Origin: Polaribacter sp. Q13
GTDB lineage: Bacteria; Bacteroidota; Bacteroidia; Flavobacteriales; Flavobacteriaceae
Length of the DNA: 64,000 bases
Reading direction: 5' to 3'
Assembly: GCF_016858305.2 (NCBI RefSeq)
Contig: NZ_CP074436.1
Span: 1,880,001 to 1,944,000, forward strand
The notes under the pieces were generated by a model. That model saw only the letters and a program-made list of their open reading frames with translations, was not told the DNA's origin and searched no databases. Position 1 is the first letter of the stretch; each line of letters begins with the position of its first letter. The translations under genes were made by a program, and so were the position numbers. Below are positions 8,505 through 16,233 of the stretch, in pieces.

Positions 8505-9092
8505 TTATAAATCTTCTAATAGCAGCAAATATAAGTTTTTTGAGTTACTGTTTCCGTAGTTTAAGAAATTATCATCATTTTTATTAATGCTGTAATTTTT
8601 TATGGCAGAAATATTGGTAGGTAAATCACCCTTGTGGTGTATTTTAATACCTGTTAAACCCTGCCCCATATCTTTAACCAATTGGCTCGTAGTTGCGTAC
8701 ACTATAAAGTTCTGTGGCATCTCCGATAACTTAATACTTTTTAATTGTTTTGAAGAAAATAAAATATCTCCATTATCTGCAACTAAATGCTCACAATTCA
8801 AGAAAACAGGAATGTTAGAATGAAAATTACTATTCATTGCTACATCATTTTTGTTAAAAAAAGAAGATAACTGATTATCTAAAACTGTTATTTGATTCCA
8901 GTTATTCTCTTTTAGAATATTTTTTAAATTTTCTACAACTTCATTTTCTTTTAAACAATACAAAAACTTACCTCCTTTTTCCAAAAAATTATGCACAAAC
9001 AAGTCATCCAAAGACAAATCTACTTCTTGCCTTTGGATTTCCTTTTCTTCTTTAACGGATGCTATGTTGAATAACTTTTTAAAAAAATTCAT
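8505..9092 (-). CDS. LUD-domain protein (LutC/YkgG-like)
   Basis: 195 residues with the LUD (DUF162) fold: LNCEHLVADNGDILFSS around 112-128, then IVYATTSQLVKDMGQG and a C-terminal LLLLEDL. LutC-type proteins belong to lactate oxidation complexes, but no lutA or lutB gene is near. The gene lies inside the ftsH-cdsA operon, so a role tied to membrane biogenesis or quality control is possible but unproven. Family call is firm, function open. Confidence 0.8.
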   Translation of the reverse strand: MNFFKKLFNIASVKEEKEIQRQEVDLSLDDLFVHNFLEKGGKFLYCLKENEVVENLKNILKENNWNQITVLDNQLSSFFNKNDVAMNSNFHSNIPVFLNCEHLVADNGDILFSSKQLKSIKLSEMPQNFIVYATTSQLVKDMGQGLTGIKIHHKGDLPTNISAIKNYSINKNDDNFLNYGNSNSKNLYLLLLEDL

Positions 9093-9097
9093 TTATA

Positions 9098-11071
9098 TTA
9101 TTCTTCAGTATTTAATTTAACTGGTGAAATAGCTTCTTTTTCATCTACAATTTCCACTTCAAGAGCTTCTTCAAAAGGTCTTTTTCCGAATATCTTTTCT
9201 AAATCGTCTTTAAAGATTACTTCCTTTTCTAATAACAATTCAGCTAAAATTGTTAGTTTATCTTTATTTTCATCTAATATTTGAATTGCTCTTACATATT
9301 GCGCTTCAATTATTTTAGAAATCTCTTGATCTATTGTTTTACCTGTTTCTTCACTATAAGGTTTTACAAAACCATCATTTCCAGAAGAATCATAATATGT
9401 AACATTACCAACGGCTTCATTTAATCCATAAACAGTAACCATTGCTTTTGCTTGCTTAGTTACTTTTTCTAAATCACTTAAAGCTCCTGTAGAAATTTTA
9501 TTAAACATTACTTTTTCCGCAGCTCTACCACCCATAGTAGCACACATTTCATCTAACATCTGTTCTGTCTGCACAATCATTCTCTCTGCAGGTAAATACC
9601 AAGCAGCACCTAAAGATTGTCCTCTTGGTACAATTGTCACTTTTACCAATGGAGCAGCGTGTTCTAACATCCAACTAATTGTTGCATGACCTGCTTCATG
9701 AAAAGCAATCACTTTTTTCTCTTTTGGCGTAATTACCTTATTTTTCTTTTCTAAACCTCCAACAATTCTATCTACAGCATCTAAGAAATCTTGATGATGA
9801 ATTGCTTTTTTACCATTTCTGGCAGCAATTAATGCAGATTCATTACACATATTAGCAATGTCTGCTCCAGAAAAACCAGGAGTTTGTTGTGCTAAGAAAT
9901 CTATCTTAACATCTCCTGCTAGTTTTAAAGGTTTAATATGTACTTCAAAAATTTCTTTTCTTTCGTTGATGTTTGGTAAATCTACATAAATCTGTCTATC
10001 AAAACGACCTGCACGCATTAAAGCACTGTCTAAAACATCTGCTCTATTGGTTGCAGCCAATACAATTACATTTACATCTGTACCAAAACCATCCATTTCT
10101 GTTAGTAATTGATTCAACGTATTTTCACGTTCATCATTACCACCAGTCATACTATTTTTTCCACGAGCTCTACCGATGGCATCAATCTCATCAATAAAAA
10201 TAATAGAAGGAGATTTTTCTGCCGCTTTTTTAAATAAATCTCTTACACGAGAAGCACCAACACCCACAAACATCTCAACAAAATCTGAACCAGATAAAGA
10301 GAAAAAAGGAACATCAGCTTCACCTGCAACGGCTTTAGCTAATAAAGTTTTACCTGTTCCTGGAGGTCCTACTAACAAAGCTCCTTTTGGAATTTTACCT
10401 CCTAAAGAAGTATATTTTTCTGGGTTTTTTAAGAAATCTACAATTTCTTGCACCTCTTCTTTAGCACCTTCTAGTCCGGCTACATTTTCAAATGTAGTTT
10501 TTACCTTTGTGTCTTTATCAAATAATTTCGCTTTAGATTTACCAATGCTAAAAATTTGACCACCACCACCAGCGCCTGCTCCACCGCCAGACATTCTCTT
10601 CATAAAAAACAACCAAACGGCAATTAATATTATGAAAGGTAAAAAGCCTAAAATAGTATCAAGTACACTTGTTTTATTTTCGTTTTTTATATCAAAATCT
10701 AAAGTATTAGCAACTCTTGCTTTTTCTATATTATTCTCAAAATTTTGTAAATCACCAAAATTATAGTCATAAAAAGAAGACCCTTTTGTATAAAAAGCAG
10801 AATTGATCACTTTTCTGTAACGTTCTTTCTTCTGCGCTTCTTCCTTAATATAAATTTGAGCTATATTGTTATTTAAAACAACAATTCTAGAGATATCGTT
10901 CTCTTTTAAAATATCATTAAACTCATTTTTCGAAATACTTTTAGTAGCTAAATCTCCACTACTAAAAAACTGAAATGCCATTATGACAACAAATATTGCA
11001 CCATAGATCCAATACGCGTTAAACTTAAATTTAGGCAAATTTGCTTTATTATCTTTTTTTGAATCACTCAT
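9098..11071 (-). CDS. ftsH: ATP-dependent zinc metalloprotease FtsH
   Basis: 657 residues. Two membrane segments (about 20-36 and 138-157) flank a periplasmic domain, followed by a Gly-rich linker (161-171) and the AAA domain: Walker A GPPGTGKT at 235-242, Walker B IFIDEID at 291-297, and an arginine-finger region near 353-359. The M41 protease has HEAGH at 458-462. It degrades misassembled membrane proteins and regulatory proteins as a hexamer in the inner membrane. Second gene after rsfS in the operon. Confidence 0.98.
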   Translation of the reverse strand: MSDSKKDNKANLPKFKFNAYWIYGAIFVVIMAFQFFSSGDLATKSISKNEFNDILKENDISRIVVLNNNIAQIYIKEEAQKKERYRKVINSAFYTKGSSFYDYNFGDLQNFENNIEKARVANTLDFDIKNENKTSVLDTILGFLPFIILIAVWLFFMKRMSGGGAGAGGGGQIFSIGKSKAKLFDKDTKVKTTFENVAGLEGAKEEVQEIVDFLKNPEKYTSLGGKIPKGALLVGPPGTGKTLLAKAVAGEADVPFFSLSGSDFVEMFVGVGASRVRDLFKKAAEKSPSIIFIDEIDAIGRARGKNSMTGGNDERENTLNQLLTEMDGFGTDVNVIVLAATNRADVLDSALMRAGRFDRQIYVDLPNINERKEIFEVHIKPLKLAGDVKIDFLAQQTPGFSGADIANMCNESALIAARNGKKAIHHQDFLDAVDRIVGGLEKKNKVITPKEKKVIAFHEAGHATISWMLEHAAPLVKVTIVPRGQSLGAAWYLPAERMIVQTEQMLDEMCATMGGRAAEKVMFNKISTGALSDLEKVTKQAKAMVTVYGLNEAVGNVTYYDSSGNDGFVKPYSEETGKTIDQEISKIIEAQYVRAIQILDENKDKLTILAELLLEKEVIFKDDLEKIFGKRPFEEALEVEIVDEKEAISPVKLNTEE

Positions 11072-11090
11072 TTATTTAAAATAAAAAAAT

Positions 11091-11459
11091 TTAAACTGAT
11101 TTTATCTCTGTAATTTTTGCATCACCCCAAAGACTTTCAATATCATAATACTCACGAACCTGTTTTTGAAAAATGTGTACTACTACATTTACATAATCCA
11201 TTAAAACCCATTCAGAGTTTGTTTGGCCTTCTATATGCCAAGGTTTGTCTTTAAGTTCTTTGCTAACTATTTTTTGAATAGAACCAGAAATTGCATTTAC
11301 TTGTGTATTTGAGTTTCCTGAGCAGATTATAAAATAATCACAAACAGTATTCTCTATATCTCGTAAGTCTAATAATTGAATATCTTCTCCTTTTACTTCA
11401 TCAATCCCTTTAATAATTAAAGCAATTAAATCATCTGTACTTACTTGTTTTTTCGTCAT
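11091..11459 (-). CDS. rsfS: Ribosome silencing factor RsfS
   Basis: 122 residues, full length for the RsfS/Iojap family. The core motif DYFIICSGNSNTQV lies near residues 41-54 and HIEGQTNSEWVLMDY near 79-93. It binds ribosomal protein uL14 and blocks subunit joining when nutrients are short. First gene of the ftsH operon; a -7 box lies 23 bp before its ATG. Confidence 0.95.
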   Translation of the reverse strand: MTKKQVSTDDLIALIIKGIDEVKGEDIQLLDLRDIENTVCDYFIICSGNSNTQVNAISGSIQKIVSKELKDKPWHIEGQTNSEWVLMDYVNVVVHIFQKQVREYYDIESLWGDAKITEIKSV

Positions 11460-11481
11460 TAACTTTTTTCTATATTTAACG

Positions 11482-11489
11482 CAAAGTTA
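11482..11489 (-). promoter_or_regulatory. Candidate -7 box of the rsfS-ftsH operon
   Basis: The minus strand reads TAACTTTG, an exact TAnnTTTG match (Bacteroidetes primary sigma factor consensus), ending 22 bases before the rsfS ATG. No good TTTG -33 element is seen at the normal spacing. Confidence 0.5.
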
Positions 11490-11546
11490 TTATTTTTTTG
11501 CGAGTATTTTATGTATTATTACAGTTGTTTACACTTTATTTAACAC

Positions 11547-12278
11547 TTGAAAATAATCAAACTTAGTGCCACCGATTCTACAAATTCTTTTTTAAAGGAT
11601 TTATCGCAAAATTCTACCCTAGAGAATTTTACTACTATTGTGGCTCAAAACCAAACAAAAGGTAGAGGCCAACAGCATACAATATGGGAGTCTGCACCTT
11701 ATAAAAACCTCACATTCAGCACATTTATATCTTTTGAAAATTTAAAAATAGTGCACAAAAAATATTTAAACTTTGCTATTTCTTTGGCTATTTATGATGT
11801 TTTATTCGCTAAAAAACTTCCTAAAACTTCTATAAAATGGCCTAACGACATTCTGTCAGCAAACAAAAAAGTTTGCGGTATTTTAATAGAAAATACTTTT
11901 TACGGAGATAGAATTAAGAATTCTTTTGTAGGAATTGGACTAAATGTGAATCAAGAATCATTTCCAGCATACTTAACCAATGCCACTTCTTTAAAACTAG
12001 AAACAGGCGCTACTTATAATTTAGATAATTTATTAACTACTATTATAGAAGAATTTCAACAAAAAATAAAATTGCTAACTTCTCAAAAGTTCAATCTTTT
12101 AGAAGAACAGTATTTAGATGTATTGTATAAAAAAAATATCCCTACTATGTTTAAAAATAGTAAGGATGAAATTTTTATGGGTATGATTTCGGGTATTTCC
12201 GATTTCGGAAAATTACAAATTCAATTAGAAGATGATTCTATAACTGAATTTGGATTGAAAGAAATATCGTTCCTTTAA
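11547..12278 (+). CDS. birA: Biotin--[acetyl-CoA-carboxylase] ligase
   Basis: 243 residues with a TTG start (11547) giving MKIIKLSATDSTNS, the expected beginning of the catalytic domain; no ATG is available upstream. The biotin-binding loop KGRGQQ near 39-44 replaces the common GRGRxxR. The catalytic KWPNDI segment and CGILIEN follow. It has no N-terminal DNA-binding domain, so it is a class I ligase that only charges biotin carrier proteins. The last 4 bp overlap the convergent SRPBCC gene. Confidence 0.92.
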   Translation: MKIIKLSATDSTNSFLKDLSQNSTLENFTTIVAQNQTKGRGQQHTIWESAPYKNLTFSTFISFENLKIVHKKYLNFAISLAIYDVLFAKKLPKTSIKWPNDILSANKKVCGILIENTFYGDRIKNSFVGIGLNVNQESFPAYLTNATSLKLETGATYNLDNLLTTIIEEFQQKIKLLTSQKFNLLEEQYLDVLYKKNIPTMFKNSKDEIFMGMISGISDFGKLQIQLEDDSITEFGLKEISFL

Positions 12279-12664
12279 AGTTTCCCTATATTTTCTGTTA
12301 GAGTATCTACAAATTTTGTCAATGGTTTTTTAATCATCATTGCCATCATTGCATTAAACTCGCCGTCAAATTTTAAAGTTATTTCTGTATTTTTTTCAGA
12401 AACCTCATTAATATCCGCAGCTAAAGTAAAAGGTAACTTACTACTTGCAGCACCTAAAGTAATATTAGAAAATGGTGTTTTTTCTTTTAATACCAATCTA
12501 ATTTCTGGCATACCAGGTAAACCAAAAATAAAAGATTCTCCATCTACTTCAAATTTTTGAATATTTTCTGGCATTAATTGCTCAAAATTTTTCAAATCTG
12601 AAAAAAAAGTAAACACCTCTTCTGCAGATTTTTTAATGGTAACTGTATTTCCGTTTATATTCAT
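12275..12664 (-). CDS. SRPBCC/START-like fold protein
   Basis: 129 residues with the alpha/beta helix-grip pattern of the SRPBCC superfamily: FTFFSDLKNFEQLMP near residues 19-33 and a C-terminal amphipathic helix LTKFVDTLTENIGKL. Such proteins bind hydrophobic ligands, but no ligand is predictable here. It follows pyrE by 9 bp on the same strand and is likely co-transcribed. It overlaps the end of birA tail to tail. Confidence 0.75.
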   Translation of the reverse strand: MNINGNTVTIKKSAEEVFTFFSDLKNFEQLMPENIQKFEVDGESFIFGLPGMPEIRLVLKEKTPFSNITLGAASSKLPFTLAADINEVSEKNTEITLKFDGEFNAMMAMMIKKPLTKFVDTLTENIGKL

Positions 12665-12673
12665 GCTTCCGTT

Positions 12674-13315
12674 TTATTGTTTCCACTCACTTGGATTCTT
12701 TCTCCAATCGTTTAACGTAATTAGCTCTTTATCTGTAATATAATTACTATCTAAAGCTTGTTCTAGTAAGTTATCGTAACTACTTAAAGTGGTTAATCTT
12801 ACGTTTTTTTCCTCGAAATTTTTAGTTGCAACATCAAATCCATAAGAAAAAATAGCCACCATACCTTTTACAACAGCACCTGCTTCTTTTAAAGCCTCTA
12901 CTGCATTTAAGCTACTATTTCCTGTACTTATTAAATCTTCAATAACCACAACATTCTGCCCTCTTTCTAAATGCCCTTCAATTTGGTTCTTTCTTCCATG
13001 CTTTTTTGGCTCTGGCCTCACATAAATAAAAGGAACACCTAATTCTTGCGCAACTAAAACACCAATAGCAATTGCACCTGTAGCTACACCTGCAATTACG
13101 TCTGGCTTACCATATTCTAATTCTACAATTTTAGCAATTGCTTCCTTTAAAAAAATACGAACTGGAGGATAAGATAACGTAATTCTGTTATCACAGTATA
13201 TTGGAGATTTCCAACCTGATGCCCAATTAAAAGGGTCATTTGGACTTAACTTTATTGCTTTTATTTGCAACAAAAGTTCAGCCGTTTTTTTTGCCGTATC
13301 TTTGTTTAAACTCAT
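12674..13315 (-). CDS. pyrE: Orotate phosphoribosyltransferase
   Basis: 213 residues from the ATG at 13313-13315 (MSLNKDTAKKTAELLLQ); a longer reading to 13363 adds 16 residues not seen in the family. The PRPP loop is VVVIEDLISTGNSS, and VRPEPKKHGRKNQIEG is the flexible loop. It converts orotate and PRPP to OMP in pyrimidine synthesis, as a cytosolic dimer. Its start lies only 7 bp from that of the divergent NUDIX gene, and its -7 box overlaps that gene's ATG, so the transcript is probably leaderless or nearly so. Confidence 0.95.
   Translation of the reverse strand: MSLNKDTAKKTAELLLQIKAIKLSPNDPFNWASGWKSPIYCDNRITLSYPPVRIFLKEAIAKIVELEYGKPDVIAGVATGAIAIGVLVAQELGVPFIYVRPEPKKHGRKNQIEGHLERGQNVVVIEDLISTGNSSLNAVEALKEAGAVVKGMVAIFSYGFDVATKNFEEKNVRLTTLSSYDNLLEQALDSNYITDKELITLNDWRKNPSEWKQ
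13297..13304 (+). promoter_or_regulatory. Candidate -7 box of the NUDIX gene
   Basis: TATCTTTG is an exact TAnnTTTG match, 18 bp before the NUDIX ATG and inside the first codons of pyrE. It argues against using the in-frame TTG at 13302 as the start. Confidence 0.6.
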
Positions 13316-13319
13316 ATCG

Positions 13320-13327
13320 CAAATGTA
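13320..13327 (-). promoter_or_regulatory. Candidate -7 box of pyrE
   Basis: The minus strand reads TACATTTG, an exact TAnnTTTG match ending 4 bp before the pyrE ATG. With the usual box-to-start distance, transcription would begin at or next to the ATG. The box overlaps the NUDIX start codon. Confidence 0.55.
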
Positions 13328-13925
13328 TAAAGTTTTTGTAAATGATTCGCCAATAATTATCACTTCTTCTACAAAAAAAGAAAATATTTTTCCTGTTTAC
13401 AATTTTAAGAATGTAGTTATTTTAGAAATCATAGATAAATTAAGGAATAATGAGCTTAAAGGGATTAATTTATACTCTACAGACTTAGAGCAAGATTGGA
13501 AATCTTTTTTAAGTAATATGAAACTCATTCCCGCCGCTGGCGGATTGGTTTTAAACCCAGAAAACAACGTACTATTTATTTATAGAAATGGTATTTGGGA
13601 TTTACCAAAAGGTTGGGTTGAAAAAGGAGAAACAATAGAAACCGCAGCAATTAGAGAGGTAGAAGAAGAGTGTGGCATTACAAATCTTACACTTCGCCAA
13701 CCTTTAATTACTACCTATCATATTTATTTTCATAAAGGAATAAAACTAAAACAAACCTATTGGTTTTTAATGTCTTCTGATTATTCAGATACGTTAACCC
13801 CTCAACTAGAAGAAGGAATTACAGAAGTTGGTTTTAAAAATAAATCAGAAATTAAGACTGCTTTAAAAAATACCTATGCCAATATACATTTGGTATATCA
13901 AGCATATATAGATACTTGTATTTAA
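13323..13925 (+). CDS. NUDIX hydrolase
   Basis: 200 residues from the ATG at 13323; an upstream in-frame TTG (13302) falls inside a promoter box and is rejected. The Nudix box GWVEKGETIETAAIREVEEECG has all the Mg-binding Glu residues (G-x5-E-x7-RE-x-x-EE-x-G). Residues 1-75 are an extra N-terminal segment. The class hydrolyses nucleoside diphosphate-linked compounds; substrate unknown. Head-to-head with pyrE, a pairing that may reflect nucleotide metabolism (inference). Confidence 0.88.
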   Translation: MYKVFVNDSPIIITSSTKKENIFPVYNFKNVVILEIIDKLRNNELKGINLYSTDLEQDWKSFLSNMKLIPAAGGLVLNPENNVLFIYRNGIWDLPKGWVEKGETIETAAIREVEEECGITNLTLRQPLITTYHIYFHKGIKLKQTYWFLMSSDYSDTLTPQLEEGITEVGFKNKSEIKTALKNTYANIHLVYQAYIDTCI

Positions 13926-14145
13926 GTGCAGACAACAACTGCTATATGCTTAGAAGTTCATAAAAATAGTTGGTCCTATTTTAGTCCTTTTAAAATTTTA
14001 AAACCTACCTTTTCTCTTTATCTCATAAAGTATTTTATAATTAGGTATTGCAAATTAAGATATTGAGCACTTACTTATCTGATCAGTAAATTTATAGGAA
14101 TTAACGATACTTTAAAATCAAGGATAGTTTTCTAAAAAAACCTTC

Positions 14146-14153
14146 TATCTTTG
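14146..14153 (+). promoter_or_regulatory. Candidate -7 box of the SulP gene
   Basis: TATCTTTG, an exact TAnnTTTG match, 24 bp before the SulP ATG. A weak GTTT stretch lies near the -33 position. Confidence 0.5.
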
Positions 14154-14177
14154 CCGACTTGAAAAATTACCCAAATT

Positions 14178-16070
14178 ATGACTGATTTTATTAGAAAAAT
14201 ATTACCAAATGCAAAAGATGATGTCCTTGCAGGAATAACCGTTTCCCTAGCAATGATACCAGAAGTTGTCGCTTTTGCCTTTGTAGCACAAATAAGTCCG
14301 ATTGTGGCATTATTTGGTGCTTTTGTAGTAGGAATTATTTCAGCCTCTTTTGGTGGAAGACCAGGTTTAATCTCTGGGGCTGCAGGTGCCGTAGCAGTAA
14401 TTTTTGTACACATGATACAAGAAGGACATGCAAAAGGATTGCTATTTGACAACCCAGTAGAAAACATGGGCTACTTTTATCTCTTAGCCGCCGTAGTATT
14501 AATGGGTGTAATACAAATATTTGCTGGTATTTTTAAATTAGGAAAATTTGTACGTTTAATTCCTCATCCTGTAATGATGGGATTTGTAAACGGTTTGGCC
14601 ATCGTTATTTTTATGGCGCAATTGGGTATGTTTAAAGAGAATAAGAAAGATTTCTTCGGACAAAACATGCGTAAAACAGCCTCTAAAGAATTGGTTTATA
14701 AGGTTTCTAACAACCAAGTAAAAGATTTAATGTCTGATACGGTATTATTTACTATTGATGGTACTTCTGTTAAAAACAGCAATACAAACCAAGAAGTATT
14801 TGTAGTCTCAGACGGTCAGGTTTTTGATGCAAAAACTAAAAAGGTAGTTTTTAATGCTTCGGATGAAGGCTTTTATTCTGTAAAAGATAGTGGTGTTGTA
14901 AAAACAACCATGCAAGGAAATACTTTATATATAATGATTGGTTTGGTATTATTAACCATGTTTATTGTTTGGGGTTTACCTAAATTAACTACAAAAATTC
15001 CGGCAGCCTTAACAGCTATTTTAATTGTTACTTTAATTTCTATTTTTAGTGGTTTAGGCTCTATTAATGTTGGAGATTTTATTAGAAATGGTGGTGGTGC
15101 TGGTTTAAACGGAATTGCAGAACTTTCTAAAAACTTAAATGTTGTAGAACTGTGGAGCAACCTTCCTTTTAACTTAGATACTTTAAAATTTATTGCTCCG
15201 TATGCTTTTTTAGCGGCATCAGTTGGTTTAATAGAAACCTTAATGACCATGAATTTGGTTGATGAATTAACAGAAACTAGAGGAAACGGAAATAGAGAAT
15301 GTATTGCCCAAGGAGCAGGAAACATTGTTAGTGGTGCCTTTGGCGGAACGGGTGGTTGTGGAATGATTGGACAAACAGTTATAAATATTAATGCTGGCGG
15401 ACGCGGACGTTTGTCTGGTATTATGATGGCATTAACACTACTTACCTTTATTTTATTTGCTGATAAATATATTGAACAAGTACCAATCGCTGCACTTGTT
15501 GGGGTAATGTTTATGATGGTGATTGAAACCTTTGCTTGGTCTAGTTTTAGAATCTTAAAGAAAATACCAATGTCTGATGCTGCTGTATTAATCATAGTTT
15601 CTGCCGTAACGGTTTTCTTTGATTTAGCAATTGCTGTTTTTGTTGGGGTTATTATTTCTGCTTTATCTTTTGCTTGGACAAGTGCTAAAAAAATTAGAGC
15701 TAGAAAACGTTTTAAAGAAGACGGAACAAAAATTTATGAAATTTGGGGTCCTCTTTTCTTTGGAAGTATCACTGAGTTTAACGGTAAGTTTGATATAAAA
15801 AATGATCCTGATGTAGTAGAAATAGATTTTGTAGAAGCACGTGTTTCTGACCATTCTGCTATAGAAGCTATTTTTAATTTGGTTGAAAAATACCAAGCTG
15901 CAGGCAAAAAAATTACACTAAAACACTTAAGTGAAGATTGTAAATTGTTGCTATTTAAATCGAGCCCAGTTTTTAAAGATGTCATCTTAGAAGATATCGA
16001 TGATCCTCGTTATCATTTAGCTGCAAATCCAGAGGATTTCCCTAAACCGTTAGGGGAATATAAGTTTTAG
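14178..16070 (+). CDS. SulP-family inorganic anion transporter with STAS domain
   Basis: 630 residues. N-terminal membrane domain with the SulP hallmarks: DDVLAGITVSLAMIPEVVAFA at the start, FGGRPGLISGAAGAVAV, and GNIVSGAFGGTGGCGMIGQT in the second half. A cytosolic STAS domain follows (about 515-610). It transports sulfate, bicarbonate or another anion; substrate cannot be fixed. Odd: a polar insertion of about 90 residues (roughly 155-250) interrupts the membrane domain and probably faces the periplasm. Single-gene unit ended by a strong hairpin. Confidence 0.92.
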   Translation: MTDFIRKILPNAKDDVLAGITVSLAMIPEVVAFAFVAQISPIVALFGAFVVGIISASFGGRPGLISGAAGAVAVIFVHMIQEGHAKGLLFDNPVENMGYFYLLAAVVLMGVIQIFAGIFKLGKFVRLIPHPVMMGFVNGLAIVIFMAQLGMFKENKKDFFGQNMRKTASKELVYKVSNNQVKDLMSDTVLFTIDGTSVKNSNTNQEVFVVSDGQVFDAKTKKVVFNASDEGFYSVKDSGVVKTTMQGNTLYIMIGLVLLTMFIVWGLPKLTTKIPAALTAILIVTLISIFSGLGSINVGDFIRNGGGAGLNGIAELSKNLNVVELWSNLPFNLDTLKFIAPYAFLAASVGLIETLMTMNLVDELTETRGNGNRECIAQGAGNIVSGAFGGTGGCGMIGQTVININAGGRGRLSGIMMALTLLTFILFADKYIEQVPIAALVGVMFMMVIETFAWSSFRILKKIPMSDAAVLIIVSAVTVFFDLAIAVFVGVIISALSFAWTSAKKIRARKRFKEDGTKIYEIWGPLFFGSITEFNGKFDIKNDPDVVEIDFVEARVSDHSAIEAIFNLVEKYQAAGKKITLKHLSEDCKLLLFKSSPVFKDVILEDIDDPRYHLAANPEDFPKPLGEYKF

Positions 16071-16095
16071 AGAAAGGTATTTAGTATATTATATA

Positions 16096-16127
16096 AAAAA
16101 GGTTAGACAATGTCTAACCTTTTTTTG
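16096..16127. terminator. Strong bidirectional terminator
   Basis: Perfect stem GGTTAGACA/TGTCTAACC at 16101-16119 with A-tract before and T-tract after, between the convergent SulP gene and the PLD/helicase gene. It can stop transcripts from both sides. Confidence 0.88.
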
Positions 16128-16233
16128 TTTAGAAAATTCGGCAACATTATTTTCGATTTTTTAAATTTCGCAGACAGTGTTTGCCGTTTTCGTTTTACAA
16201 TTTTTATAGGCATCTAATTCGACAACATTAAAG

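Noticed and set aside
9973..10559. Two plus-strand ORFs inside ftsH
   Set aside because: Antisense shadows of the AAA domain; codon pattern follows the ftsH frame.
14873..15595. 240-residue minus-strand ORF inside the SulP gene
   Set aside because: Long only because the SulP frame is poor in antisense stops; rich in Pro/Lys/Ile with no domain.
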